From the NCBI GenBank assembly GCA_016743945.1, contig JADGFI010000003.1:248001-312000 (forward strand): 64,000 nucleotides of DNA, given 5' to 3'. A program made the translations under genes and the position numbers. Below, piece by piece: positions 44,634-53,027 of this stretch (position 1 is its first letter; every line of letters begins with the position of its first letter). The DNA comes from Desulfobacteraceae bacterium. GTDB lineage: Bacteria; Desulfobacterota; Desulfobacteria; Desulfobacterales; Desulfobacteraceae. Below the pieces are notes generated by a model. That model saw only the letters and a program-made list of their open reading frames with translations. It did no database searches and was not told the DNA's origin.

Positions 44634-45347
44634 CTAGAAATCAATATCCTCCATTTCCATGGCCATTTCATTCATACTCTTAAGCGTACCTTTACAGATA
44701 GTGCGAATGTGCATGCGCATTAGTTTTTTTGACGCCTCGATATCACGGGCGATGACCGCATCATAAATAGCCTGATGTTCTCTGCCGGAGATATCGTTGG
44801 GTCGATAGGAAATCAAACCTTTATCAAACCTGAGATACAGCAGGTCATAAAGATATCTTAAGATCCAGACGGAAATATTTTGACCGGAAAGTTTGGCCAT
44901 GGTCATGTGAAAATTAATATCTTTTATCAGCCTGACCTTTATCGGCTTGTTCCGGGCCGCTTCAAAATACCCCTCCAACGCGTGGGCAAGTAATTTCTCA
45001 CCTCTTTCATCAAGATTGCTGATCATATCCGGCAGCAGGCTTAATTCAATTAATTCGCGAAGTCTGTAAACCTCTTCAACTTCCTCTGCTGATATTTTTT
45101 CAACAAAAAAACCCCTATTGGCTTCATGGCTGACGATTCCCATGTGCTCAAATATTTTAAGCGCCTGAACAACAGGGGTTAGACTCATTTTTTGCCGTTC
45201 TGACAGCCCTCTGGCGGAAACCTGCTCACCGGGACGAAATTCATCCAAAAAGATCATTTTCCGTATGTCGTTATAGGCATCCTTGGACAATTGGTTGGAT
45301 GTTTCAGCGAGTAAACTGGATTTTGATTTTTTTTTGCTTGTCACCAT
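44634..45347 (-). CDS. GntR-family regulator with FCD domain
   Basis: A 237-residue transcription regulator. The winged helix-turn-helix is at residues about 20-85 (DAYNDIRKMIFLDEFRPGEQVSARGLSE), and the C-terminal all-helical FCD ligand and metal-binding domain spans about 95-230, with the family patterns RLRELIELSLLP, DINFHMTMAKLSGQ and GREHQAIYDAVIARDIEASKKLMRMHI. Histidines of the usual metal site are present in these segments. It is the first gene of the opp operon, so it probably senses an amino acid, peptide or acyl-amino acid and represses the operon. The ATG at 45347 has AGGAAAAG upstream. A cluster of inverted and direct repeats lies about 110-170 bp upstream. Confidence 0.9.
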   Translation of the reverse strand: MVTSKKKSKSSLLAETSNQLSKDAYNDIRKMIFLDEFRPGEQVSARGLSERQKMSLTPVVQALKIFEHMGIVSHEANRGFFVEKISAEEVEEVYRLRELIELSLLPDMISNLDERGEKLLAHALEGYFEAARNKPIKVRLIKDINFHMTMAKLSGQNISVWILRYLYDLLYLRFDKGLISYRPNDISGREHQAIYDAVIARDIEASKKLMRMHIRTICKGTLKSMNEMAMEMEDIDF

Positions 45348-45454
45348 ATCTTTTCCTATTGTATTAAAGCCGATGCCCAAATACCCGTTTTATATTGGAC
45401 AAACCCGCCGCTTGTTACAATTTCACACCATTTTGAGATATTTAATTTCAGATA

Positions 45455-45514
45455 TTGACAAATACAATTGCATTTGTCAATTGTATTTGCAATCAAATAA
45501 TACAATTGCATTTT
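45455..45514. promoter_or_regulatory. nested inverted repeats, probable GntR operator cluster
   Basis: AATACAATTG (45461-45470) is mirrored by CAATTGTATT (45478-45487) with a 7-bp spacer, and TTGACAAAT (45455-45463) is mirrored by ATTTGTCAA (45472-45480). A 15-bp direct copy of AATACAATTGCATTT recurs at 45499-45513. The minus strand also reads TTGACA within the cluster (45480-45475), so a -35 element of the gntR-opp promoter probably overlaps the operator. The flanking noncoding stretch runs from 45348 to 45553. Confidence 0.6.
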
Positions 45515-45553
45515 CCAACACAACGCCTTCAATTCGCCGTTCGGCTTTTTGCA

Positions 45554-45769
45554 TCGGCTAAATCCGCCGCGAGTGACCGGAACCTCGGGAGAAATGTCTT
45601 CTGCAAGTTTTTCAAAAGGGTAGAGAGCAATCCACGTTCCCGGAAGCTCAATAAAGGTGATACCATCAGAGGATGTATTTGGAGGTGTGCCAAGTACAGA
45701 GTCATAAAATTCCGTGGCTTTGCCCAAATCGGCGACACCAAGCGTTAATATAGTAACTCTTGAAATTTT
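45554..45769 (-). pseudogene. remnant of a VOC (glyoxalase/bleomycin-resistance) family gene
   Basis: A 72-codon stretch reads KISRVTILTLGVADLGKATE-like at its start and continues through FYDSVLGTPPNTSSDGITFIELPG and WIALYPFEKLAEDI to VTRGGFSR. This is the N-terminal half of a VOC-family protein with the typical first beta-alpha-beta-beta unit. No start codon precedes it in frame and the second half, with the usual FxDPDGH-type end, is absent; the frame instead runs into the operator repeats. It therefore appears to be a truncated gene. What removed the rest is not visible; no insertion sequence lies beside it. Confidence 0.65.
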
Positions 45770-45860
45770 TATAATTTTTCCCTTGGGATATGAGACGTAT
45801 AAGGATCGGGGTCAAGAAAGAATCTAGGGTAATTGAGAATCCGCCGGCAGGGTTGCTATT

Positions 45861-46862
45861 TTAGAAATGTTCCGGACCTATCAGACGGGACTCAATGTTC
45901 ACAGGGGCTTTAATCTGTTTCTCATTGAGCATGATGGTTTCTGTCTGTTTCCAGTCAGCAAGATCCATCCGGCCGATCTGGACCGTCCTGTCCGGTTTGA
46001 TCAATTTCCTTGTGGCCGTTAGCTGCTTTTGCCGGATATCATCCCGGGTGCCCTTGTCCTTTTTTTTCACAACCCCAAGGACCGCTGCCTCATTGGCCGG
46101 ATCCATGGCGGCTTCCCATGCATCCAGCAAGGCGCCCAAAAAGCGTTTTACCCGGTCGGGATGATTTCGTATCATTTTCCCCGAGGTCACAATGGAATTG
46201 GCCACAAAATTCACTCCAAAATCAGACGGGTTGAAAAAATAAACAGCTTCCCCCTCCCGGCTCAATTTATCCTGGAGGATCACCCCCTGGGAATTTAGAT
46301 ATACCGGCCAGACATCCACCTGTTTTTTCAGAAAAGGGGTAAAATCAAATCGAACCCCCGAAAGCCTGACATCCTGGCTGGCAAGCCCTGATTTAGCCAG
46401 AAGAGTTTTCATGATGGTTTCATCATTGCCCCCAAAGGTGATACCGATATGGCGGCCCTTCAGATCTGAAAGTTGCTTAATTACAGATTGGTCCGCCCGG
46501 TAAATCCATTGCATGGGATTGACCTGGAAGAGCTGGGCCAACACCACCACATCAGCCCCCTTGTCCAGGGCACGGATCACCTGGTCCGCCGATGCCACCC
46601 CAAAGTCGGCATACCCCAGTTCCAATTCCTTGATAGCATTTTTTTCAGGACTGCCCTCCTTAACTCTCACCTCCAATCCCACGGCCGTAAAATACCCCTG
46701 ATCCGCAGCAAAAATATCCCCTGCCACAGAGGTATTGAACAGCCATTTGAGGCGATAATTAAGATGTATGGTGCCGGCGGCCTGAACCGATGCGGCAAAA
46801 AAGAAAATTCCCAGGGCCACAAGGGGGGCCAACCATTGTCTGTGGCGTCCATTGAATATCAT
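45861..46862 (-). CDS. NMT1/SsuA-type ABC transporter substrate-binding protein
   Basis: A 333-residue exported binding protein. The signal peptide spans residues about 1-29, ending FAASVQA. The mature N-terminus LNYRLKWLFNTSVAGDIFAADQGYF and the later GYADFGVASADQVIRA, KGRHIGITFGGNDETIMKTLLA and FVANSIVTSGKMI are typical of the NMT1/THI5-like and sulfonate/nitrate/taurine binding families. The ligand cannot be assigned: thiamine-precursor pyrimidines, sulfonates and aromatic acids are all possible. The start at 46862 has GGGAGGGGAG upstream and overlaps the permease stop (ATGA). It is the last gene of a compact ATPase-permease-binding protein operon. Confidence 0.9.
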   Translation of the reverse strand: MIFNGRHRQWLAPLVALGIFFFAASVQAAGTIHLNYRLKWLFNTSVAGDIFAADQGYFTAVGLEVRVKEGSPEKNAIKELELGYADFGVASADQVIRALDKGADVVVLAQLFQVNPMQWIYRADQSVIKQLSDLKGRHIGITFGGNDETIMKTLLAKSGLASQDVRLSGVRFDFTPFLKKQVDVWPVYLNSQGVILQDKLSREGEAVYFFNPSDFGVNFVANSIVTSGKMIRNHPDRVKRFLGALLDAWEAAMDPANEAAVLGVVKKKDKGTRDDIRQKQLTATRKLIKPDRTVQIGRMDLADWKQTETIMLNEKQIKAPVNIESRLIGPEHF

Positions 46863-47626
46863 AACAACTCCCCTCCCTTTGGTGCAGACCACTTTGTTTT
46901 TACCTGTTCCCCCAAGGTTTCAAGCATTCCCTGGTAAATGGAAATCACAATACCAATCATGAACAAAGCCACCAGAATCCCGGCCAGATCACTCTGGTAA
47001 AGAGCGATGCGGATACTATACCCGATACCGGCATTGGCGGCAATGAATTCCGCCACAATGGTCCCGGCCATGGCCAGGGTGGCGCTGCCGGCAATAACCG
47101 TGGTCAATTTGCTTAAATTTTCAAAGGCCCGAATTTTGACCTCCAATTGCCACCGCATCCTTCCCGTGGCAATATAAAAATGCTCAATATCCTTTACAGG
47201 GACTGCCATCACCCCCAGCACCGACAAAAGCAACGGGAAATAACAGATCATGGAGGCAATGAGAAGCCGGGAAAGAAAGCCGTCTCCCAGAAGTATAAAA
47301 ATAATCGGGGCCAGGGCCACAATGGGATAGGCCTGAATATTATAGGCCATCACCTTGATAAACGATCCTGCCCAGGAAGACTTTCGGCCCAGGATCCCCA
47401 CGGTAAATGCCATGATGATGGAGATAACCTGGCCCAGGATTGTCACGGAAAGGGTGTTGAATACATCAAAAAAATATCCCTGGGAAACCCGGCCGGCTGT
47501 CTCCAGGATAAGGGGAATTCCCGGGATCACGTAATCGGAGAGGGTCAAAACCTTTTTAATTCCCAAAAGGCAAACAAGCCCCATACAATAGACAATCAAA
47601 AACTGATATATCCGTCTAAAAAGCAT
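46859..47626 (-). CDS. ABC transporter permease of the SsuC/ThiX type
   Basis: A 255-residue membrane permease with about six helices, paired with the NMT1-like binding protein. The ATPase-docking segment is in the region GRMRWQLEVKIRAFENLSKLTTV near residue 165, and TLAMAGTIVAEFIAANAGIGYSIRIALYQSD lies near 190; both match BPD_transp_1 permeases of the SsuC group. The start at 47626, with GGAG eight bases upstream, overlaps the ATPase gene by 11 bp. Longer in-frame starts would lie deep in the ATPase gene. Confidence 0.88.
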   Translation of the reverse strand: MLFRRIYQFLIVYCMGLVCLLGIKKVLTLSDYVIPGIPLILETAGRVSQGYFFDVFNTLSVTILGQVISIIMAFTVGILGRKSSWAGSFIKVMAYNIQAYPIVALAPIIFILLGDGFLSRLLIASMICYFPLLLSVLGVMAVPVKDIEHFYIATGRMRWQLEVKIRAFENLSKLTTVIAGSATLAMAGTIVAEFIAANAGIGYSIRIALYQSDLAGILVALFMIGIVISIYQGMLETLGEQVKTKWSAPKGGELL

Positions 47627-48308
47627 CCATGATCTCCAGCATACTGGCATCAAAGGCCTGTTTATCCAGGGCATACCCGTGAGCATAATCCCTGCCCCTT
47701 ACCATAAAACTGCCCTTTTGTTTGACAGACTCGCTCAGGACCAGGATATCCCGGCAGAACTTGGCCACTTCCATGAGATTGTGGGAAATATAGAGAAACA
47801 TTTTTCCCGGAAAAAGCGTTTTAATTGCAAGAATAATGGTTTCCCGCAGGACCTCGTCCACATTGGCCAGGCTTTCATCCAAAATCAGCAAATCAAACTC
47901 CTGGAGCAGATAACGGATGAGGTTCATGCGATTTTGCTGCCCCATTGAAAGCTGTGAAAACCTTGCGTCCAGGACCGGTTCCAGCTTGAAAATATCTATG
48001 AGTTTTTTTTTCAACCCCTCTTTGCCCGGGGGGCAAACCTTGTTCAGATGGTTGCCGGTACTGGACCAGCCCGGAAGCCGTTCCTGATTGTAGGAATAGA
48101 GGATCCTATCCAACCCTGTCGTTGAAATCCTGCTCGCCGGCAAGTTTGCCTGGCTGACCAACAGTTTTGCAAGGGAGGTCTTGCCCACCCCCGACGGCCC
48201 GAACACCGCATTGAACCCAGGCGTTGTCATGGAAAAACAAAGATTGTCGATGACGGCAGCCTCGGACCCCGGATATGTATATTTCAGACCATCACACTCA
48301 AGACGCAT
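47616..48308 (-). CDS. ABC transporter ATPase of the NMT1-type importer
   Basis: A 230-residue ATPase. Walker A GPSGVGKTS is near residue 38, the ABC signature is the slightly unusual LSMGQQNRMNLIR near residue 120, Walker B LLILDES near 142 is followed by LANVD, and the switch His lies in YISHNLMEV near 177. Compared with typical SsuB-like ATPases the Q-loop region is short and weakly conserved (YSYNQERLPGW). The second ATG (48308) is chosen because GGAGAAG precedes it; the first ATG four codons upstream has no ribosome binding site. First gene of the operon. Confidence 0.88.
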   Translation of the reverse strand: MRLECDGLKYTYPGSEAAVIDNLCFSMTTPGFNAVFGPSGVGKTSLAKLLVSQANLPASRISTTGLDRILYSYNQERLPGWSSTGNHLNKVCPPGKEGLKKKLIDIFKLEPVLDARFSQLSMGQQNRMNLIRYLLQEFDLLILDESLANVDEVLRETIILAIKTLFPGKMFLYISHNLMEVAKFCRDILVLSESVKQKGSFMVRGRDYAHGYALDKQAFDASMLEIMDAF

Positions 48309-48384
48309 GAACTTCTCCATTTAAGCAAATACCAGTACTTTCCCTATTACCCTTACAAGGTTACACCCTAAAAATCAATCGGTG

Positions 48385-49884
48385 TTATAGATCCGACGCC
48401 ATCTTTGGCAGCATGGCCCCGTATTCCATGAAATTGCGGTGGAGCTCAAAACAGCGGGTAAGATCATGGCAGATATGGCCGCAGGTTCCCTTGGCCAGAT
48501 ATGACATTAGATAAGGCCGGTATGACGGATGGGCACAGGTGTTGATAATTTTATCCGCCCGTTCCAGGGGACCTAACCCCCGCAAATCGGCCAACCCCTG
48601 TTCCGTTACCAGAATCTGGACCGAATGTTCATTATTGTCCACATGGGGGACCATGGGAACCACCGCAGAAATTTTACCCCCCTTTGCAATGGAAGGGGTC
48701 ATAAAAATAGACAAATGGCTATTCCGGGTGAACTCGCCGCTGCCCCCCACCCCGTTCATCACATGGGTGCCCATCACATGGGAGGAATTCACATTGCCGT
48801 AGATATCCATTTCAAGGGCCGTATTCATGGCCACCACCCCCAGGCGACGGATAATACCGGGGTGATTGGATATTTCCTGGGGCCGCAGTACAATTTTCCT
48901 AGTGTAAAAATCCATGTTATCCCCAATCTGTTTGAGCTTTTCCGGCACAATGGTCAGGGCGGTGGCAGATGCACCCAAAAGCTTTCCCGCATCAATCAGG
49001 TCCATCATGGAGTCCTGAAAAACTTCCGAATACATGTAAAAAGGCGGAATATCCGGATGACGCCCCAATCCTGCCAGTACGGCGTTTGCCGTATTTCCCA
49101 CCCCAGCCTGGAGGGGGAAAAACTCAGGGGGAATCCGGCCGGCCAATCGTTCATTAAGGAGAAACTCAATCACGTGACTGGCAATTTTCCGGCTGGCCTC
49201 ATCTTCCTGACTAAAGGCCTCCACCTGATCCGGTTCATTGTTTTCCACGATGCCCACCACTTTTTTGGGATCCACCTGGGCATAGGGCCACCCGATTTTG
49301 GCCAAAGGCGTGTGTACATTGATGGGATTACGTCTTGGCGGGGGCGGCATAATAACAATATCGGCCAGTTCGCTTAACCGAGGGGGATGGCAATGGTTCA
49401 GCTCTATGATCACCTTGTCTGCACAGGCCAGCCAGGTGGGAGACGCACCGATGGAGGCGGAAAGATACACCCTGCCGTCCCGGGTAATATGGGTGGCTTC
49501 CACAACCGCCACATCCACACGGCCAAAGAAACCCGCCCCCACGGTCTGGGGCACATGGGACAAATGCATGTCCACATACTCCACTTCCTGACGGTTGATC
49601 TGACCCCTGAGTGTTTTCCCTCCCTGGTAAGGTGCCCGCCAGGAGATAGCATTGGCCTCAGCCAAATCATTGTCAATATAATCCCCGCTGGAAGCTCCGG
49701 AGATGACCCGGACCCTAAACCCTCGCCCCTGGACGTGCTCCTGCCTTGCATGTTCGGCCAGCATGACGGGTACTGCCTTTGCTGCTCCAGCTGCCGTAAA
49801 CCCACTAAAGGCGATGGTATCCCCATCCTTTATCAGGGAGATCACCTCTTGTTTTGAAATCACCGAATATCCGTTTATTTTCAT
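48385..49884 (-). CDS. class I acetyl-CoA hydrolase/CoA-transferase (succinyl-CoA:acetate type)
   Basis: A 499-residue CoA-transferase of the Cat1/AarC/SCACT family. DGDTIAFSGFTAAGAAKAVPVML near residue 20 and GASSGDYIDNDLAEA near 63 belong to the N-terminal domain. QAGVGNTANAVLAGL near residue 260 and YSEVFQDSMMDL near 283 contain the catalytic Glu (EVFQD), and GVGGSGEFTRNSHLSIF near 380 is the CoA-binding glycine stretch. In acetate-oxidising Desulfobacter-type sulfate reducers such an enzyme activates acetate with succinyl-CoA in the citric acid cycle. That role is plausible here but not proved; propionate or 4-hydroxybutyrate could also be substrates. The ribosome binding site is weak. 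Confidence 0.9.
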   Translation of the reverse strand: MKINGYSVISKQEVISLIKDGDTIAFSGFTAAGAAKAVPVMLAEHARQEHVQGRGFRVRVISGASSGDYIDNDLAEANAISWRAPYQGGKTLRGQINRQEVEYVDMHLSHVPQTVGAGFFGRVDVAVVEATHITRDGRVYLSASIGASPTWLACADKVIIELNHCHPPRLSELADIVIMPPPPRRNPINVHTPLAKIGWPYAQVDPKKVVGIVENNEPDQVEAFSQEDEASRKIASHVIEFLLNERLAGRIPPEFFPLQAGVGNTANAVLAGLGRHPDIPPFYMYSEVFQDSMMDLIDAGKLLGASATALTIVPEKLKQIGDNMDFYTRKIVLRPQEISNHPGIIRRLGVVAMNTALEMDIYGNVNSSHVMGTHVMNGVGGSGEFTRNSHLSIFMTPSIAKGGKISAVVPMVPHVDNNEHSVQILVTEQGLADLRGLGPLERADKIINTCAHPSYRPYLMSYLAKGTCGHICHDLTRCFELHRNFMEYGAMLPKMASDL

Positions 49885-50000
49885 ATTTCACTGCCTATTT
49901 AAAATATAAAAGCTTATCTTTTACGCTTTTCCAAATCAAGAAACAATTTTTTTTTATAAAATACCTGTATTATTCGGGATATACAACTCACCAAGGAGGG

Positions 50001-50048
50001 ATGAAAATGAGGGACTGCCAAAAAATGGTACAGTATACACAAAAATGA
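50001..50048 (+). other. 15-codon reading frame with a very strong ribosome binding site
   Basis: AAGGAGGG directly abuts an ATG at 50001, with a second in-frame ATG at 50007 at ideal spacing. The frame encodes MKMRDCQKMVQYTQK and stops at 50048, 100 bp before tRNA-Thr. It may be a leader peptide, the start of a decayed gene, or chance. Confidence 0.3.
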
Positions 50049-50148
50049 GAATCAAGAAATCTGACATCACTCATTCTTATGAATGGTCCACATATCAATT
50101 TTTTACTTGATTTTAACGCGGATTCATTCTAATTGTATGCGCACAGGG

Positions 50149-50224
50149 GCCGACGTAACTCAGTTGGTAGAGTAGCTCACTCGTAATGAGCAAGTCAGCG
50201 GTTCGACTCCGCTCGTCGGCTCCA
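50149..50224 (+). tRNA. tRNA-Thr (anticodon CGT), CCA encoded
   Basis: A complete 76-nt cloverleaf. The acceptor stem GCCGACG/CGTCGGC is perfect, the D stem is ACTC/GAGT, and the anticodon stem GCTCA/TGAGC holds the loop CTCGTAA with anticodon CGT. The T arm is AGCGG-TTCGACT-CCGCT, and the discriminator T is followed by CCA in the DNA. It reads ACG codons. A poor -35-like TTGATT lies at 50107-50112 upstream. No second copy of the tRNA 3' end, which would mark an integrated element, was found in the window. Confidence 0.97.
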
Positions 50225-50836
50225 GTTCTAATAAATTCAATCCCTTACAACAAGTCTTTCCAGGGCCAAAACAATAGCCAGACTGTTGGCTGGACAAATC
50301 CAGTTTCTTTTTAAAAAAAATAAGGAGGGGGCTATCTCCCATTAAGACCCTTTGGCTTTCCGTCACTGATTCACACCAGGTTTGGCTTTTCATGAAGGCT
50401 ATTAATGCATACTTTAGACCAAGGTTTGCCACCCAACAAGACAAAAAGGTAACCCCCTGTTTAGACGAAAAGAAACACAAGCATTGCTGACGAAAACTTA
50501 TCCGAGGGATTTGATCCACGTATTATTGGGAAATTTATGTGATAAAATACATGTATTTATATGCCACTCTGTGGCACTACTTTACCACTATTCCCTTCTG
50601 GTACATAAAACCCCACTCAGGAAAAGTTTCTAAAATTTCAGTCTGCGGTATTATCTGATATGCTGTTGGGCAGTTATCCAAAGGCCCTGGTGGGGGTATC
50701 TTGATGGCCCCCCGCTACCTGTAAAAATTACCATTTAGATCATAAAGCCATTTCATTTGCCCTTGCTCCTTGGATACTTTTGGAAATGATGGGGGATAGT
50801 GCGCCACCATTTTCGATGAATGCTTATGTTCACTAG
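50225..50836. other. noncoding stretch after tRNA-Thr
   Basis: About 610 bp with no supported gene. A minus-strand frame here is the known artefact of translating antisense to a tRNA. A 32-codon plus-strand frame at 50392-50490 has no ribosome binding site. No repeats, att-like duplication or terminator was recognised. The stretch may be remnant DNA. Confidence 0.45.
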
Positions 50837-51595
50837 TTACTCTATACCCAATATACCATTTACCGCTTTAGCTACCGCATGATCCACTTCTTTGTTAGAG
50901 GCTTTTGCCAAGGCTTCGGCTGCTATATTGTGGGCCTCTATGGCTTCTTGTTTTGCGACTTCCGCCTGAGCTTGTAGGTCCTGATTTTCGGGATCCTTTT
51001 CAGCTTGTTCAGCAAGATTTTTGGCTTTGGTATTCGCTTCCTGGAAAGAGAGCGCTGCTGCCTTATATCCTGCAACCTTCCCTACTGTAGAATGAGGGGC
51101 TGCGTTTTCCATTGCAGTCTGAGAGGCATGTGCAGCATTGAGTCTTCCTAAACTACTGGCAGTAGTACCATGGTTGGCTTTACCTTTGTCGTGTCCGTAA
51201 CCATTTCCGTTGGCATGTCCATGACCGTTTCCATTGTCGCTGCCACCACCAACGTTTCCACCACTACCGCCACCACTACCGCCACCATTACCGCCGCCAT
51301 TACCGCCGCCATTACCGCCACCATTACCGCCACCATTACCGCCGCCATTACCGCCGCCATTACCGCCGCCATTACCGCCGCCATTACCGCCGCCATTACC
51401 GCCGCCATTACCGCCGCCACCTTTAGCGATGGCAGATTGAATTTCAAAAGAATGTTCTGCGAGATTAAAAGAAAGGGGGGTGAGTAATAAAGCTGCTGTT
51501 GCAAAGATAAATATGGTGCATAATAAGACTCTTTTTATGGCGAGAGCGAGGGATTTATTCATATGTTTCTTTTTTGGGGATATCAAGTTTACCAT
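50837..51595 (-). CDS. secreted glycine-rich GGGN-repeat protein
   Basis: A 252-residue exported protein of unknown function. A signal-like segment covers residues about 20-55 (KRVLLCTIFIFATAALLL core, possible cleavage before the repeat region). Then comes a run of 11 GGGN and 2 GGGS tetrapeptides, a Gly/Asn/His-rich linker (GNGHGHANGNGYGHDKG), and an Ala/Glu-rich helical C-terminus of about 110 residues containing KAKNLAEQAEKDPENQDLQA. The ATG at 51595 follows AGGAGGTGATC, an ideal ribosome binding site; later ATGs lack one. The tandem DNA repeat makes length variation between strains likely. The protein might be a surface or matrix component; no family is assigned. Confidence 0.75.
   Translation of the reverse strand: MVNLISPKKKHMNKSLALAIKRVLLCTIFIFATAALLLTPLSFNLAEHSFEIQSAIAKGGGGNGGGNGGGNGGGNGGGNGGGNGGGNGGGNGGGNGGGNGGGNGGGSGGGSGGNVGGGSDNGNGHGHANGNGYGHDKGKANHGTTASSLGRLNAAHASQTAMENAAPHSTVGKVAGYKAAALSFQEANTKAKNLAEQAEKDPENQDLQAQAEVAKQEAIEAHNIAAEALAKASNKEVDHAVAKAVNGILGIE
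51263..51418. repeat. 12-bp tandem repeat, 13 units
   Basis: Units of the form ATTACCGCCGCC on the plus strand (two begin ACT, 11 begin ATT), in frame with and inside the glycine-rich gene. Third-position changes (GCC against ACC) show some divergence between units. The layout is a minisatellite, not a CRISPR array, because there are no spacers. Confidence 0.9.
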
Positions 51596-52248
51596 GATCA
51601 CCTCCTGTATAAAGTTGATTCTATTTTGAATATGCACTAGGTCATTGGTCATGAACAAAAAGAGAAGATTAAATCAGAATTATATAGGGGAGTGCCACTT
51701 GACCTTCATCAAAGCATAATCAATTCCCATATCACACACGACTTCTTTTTTCAACATCGACCTTCCAAAATAAATGAATGATGGCCAGCAAGAATTTTAT
51801 CAAAACGCCTCATCTGCCATGCAAGCAGCCATACTTCAATCCCTATTTACCAGGTGGACATACCGCTGGGCCCTCATATGATATACCAGGTCACAATATT
51901 TGGACTTGCTCTTCTCCTACTGTCTGATGGATCAATTTTTGATGCAGGATGGGGATAGAGATACAAGCATGGGAAATGAACCTGAGACAGGGGCTTGATT
52001 TCTATGGGTGAACCAGTGTAAAGGGTAAGTGGATATAATCCAATTGGATACTTGTCCACCAAGCTTGTCCACTTTTGCGTGGGAGACACATGGTCGAATG
52101 CAAAATTTGCTTTAATTTTAGAAGGTTGAATAATGTTAGGGTTCGACAGCCCGACTCCAGTCATATCAAGTTTATTGCAAGGGATATTTCTATTCCAGGC
52201 CGATAAATCCACCCCAAGCAACAAACTTACTTGAAAAGGGAAACCGAA
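51596..52248. other. gap between the glycine-rich gene and gctB
   Basis: About 650 bp. It contains a minus-strand frame at 51874-52224 that starts only with TTG, lacks a ribosome binding site and resembles nothing I recognise. No tRNA, terminator hairpin or mobile element was found. The promoter of the glycine-rich gene should lie near 51600-51680, but no good hexamer pair was seen. Confidence 0.4.
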
Positions 52249-53010
52249 CTATAATATAAGCCGATGGGGATCACATTTTTCCCTGAGCAAGGTTAGCTCC
52301 TCCAGAGTGGGGGGGAGTACTTCACCGGCACGGGAAATATCTATTTCAAACTCCATTTTTTCAAGGATATCTTCCGGGGTTACCCCGGGATAATATCCCT
52401 CCAGAAACATGCGTTTGGTACCATCATCAAAGCCCATAACCCCCATGTCTGTAATGACACGATGGGGGCCCCCTTTTGGAAGACCGGCATTTTCACGGCC
52501 GTCCGGGCCGTCCAGGTATCCCGGGCTTGTCAGGTAATCCAGCTGAACTTTAAATTTCCGTTTTTCCTGTTTCATGAAGATAATGCTTCTGGAAACAAAG
52601 GAGGCCACATCACAGGCCCCCCCGCTCCCGGCGAACCTCACGGCAGGTTGTTGGTAATCACCGATAACCGTTGAATTCAGGTTGCCGTAGATATCAATCT
52701 GTGCCGCCCCCAGAATTCCCACGATATGCTCCCCTGTAAAACGGTTCTGCATGGTGGCAAATGCATCCAGCAGCCCCCCGTTGGAGGAGGCCTGGTACAT
52801 TATCCGTGAATCGCCCACAGCAAGGGGAAGATCTTCGAGTTTGGAATCAATGGCACCGGTTTCAAAGAAGATCACACTTTCCGGGGCATTTATGTTTTTG
52901 GCTGCCATGGCTGCCAGCATTGAGATACCAGTGCCGCAAAACACAATATCCCCGTTCCGAATTTCCCTTGCAGCAACAAGGGTCATCATTTCTTTTAGTG
53001 TATAGTTCAT
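52249..53010 (-). CDS. glutaconate-type CoA-transferase, subunit B
   Basis: A 253-residue beta subunit of a class I two-subunit CoA-transferase. The catalytic-glutamate segment is VIFFETGAIDS near residue 48. FGAAQIDIYGNLN-like GILGAAQIDIYGNLNSTVIG lies near 100, followed by FAGSGGACDVASF, the glycine-rich CoA loop of the GctB family. TSPGYLDGPDG near 162 and GPHRVITDMGVMGFD near 182 complete the match. It moves CoA between acyl donors and a carboxylic acid such as glutaconate, 3-oxoadipate or another dicarboxylate; the substrate is not determined. The gene follows gctA by 17 bp. Confidence 0.9.
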   Translation of the reverse strand: MNYTLKEMMTLVAAREIRNGDIVFCGTGISMLAAMAAKNINAPESVIFFETGAIDSKLEDLPLAVGDSRIMYQASSNGGLLDAFATMQNRFTGEHIVGILGAAQIDIYGNLNSTVIGDYQQPAVRFAGSGGACDVASFVSRSIIFMKQEKRKFKVQLDYLTSPGYLDGPDGRENAGLPKGGPHRVITDMGVMGFDDGTKRMFLEGYYPGVTPEDILEKMEFEIDISRAGEVLPPTLEELTLLREKCDPHRLIL

Positions 53011-53027
53011 TCTAGGTCTTTGCCCTA

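Noticed and set aside
50392-50490. 32-codon plus-strand frame in the gap after tRNA-Thr
   Set aside because: No ribosome binding site and unremarkable composition.
50160-50519. 119-codon minus-strand frame over tRNA-Thr ending in LEPTSGVEPLTCSLRVS
   Set aside because: This is the well-known false protein from the antisense strand of a tRNA; there is no ribosome binding site or other support.
51263-51418. CRISPR-like repeat pattern
   Set aside because: The units are contiguous 12-bp repeats in a coding frame with no spacers.
51874-52224. 116-codon minus-strand frame upstream of the glycine-rich gene
   Set aside because: Starts only with TTG, has no ribosome binding site and no recognisable similarity; left as unexplained noncoding DNA.
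50149-52248. Integrated element using tRNA-Thr as attachment site
   Set aside because: No integrase gene and no second copy of the tRNA 3' end were found in the window; only the sparse gene content suggests it.
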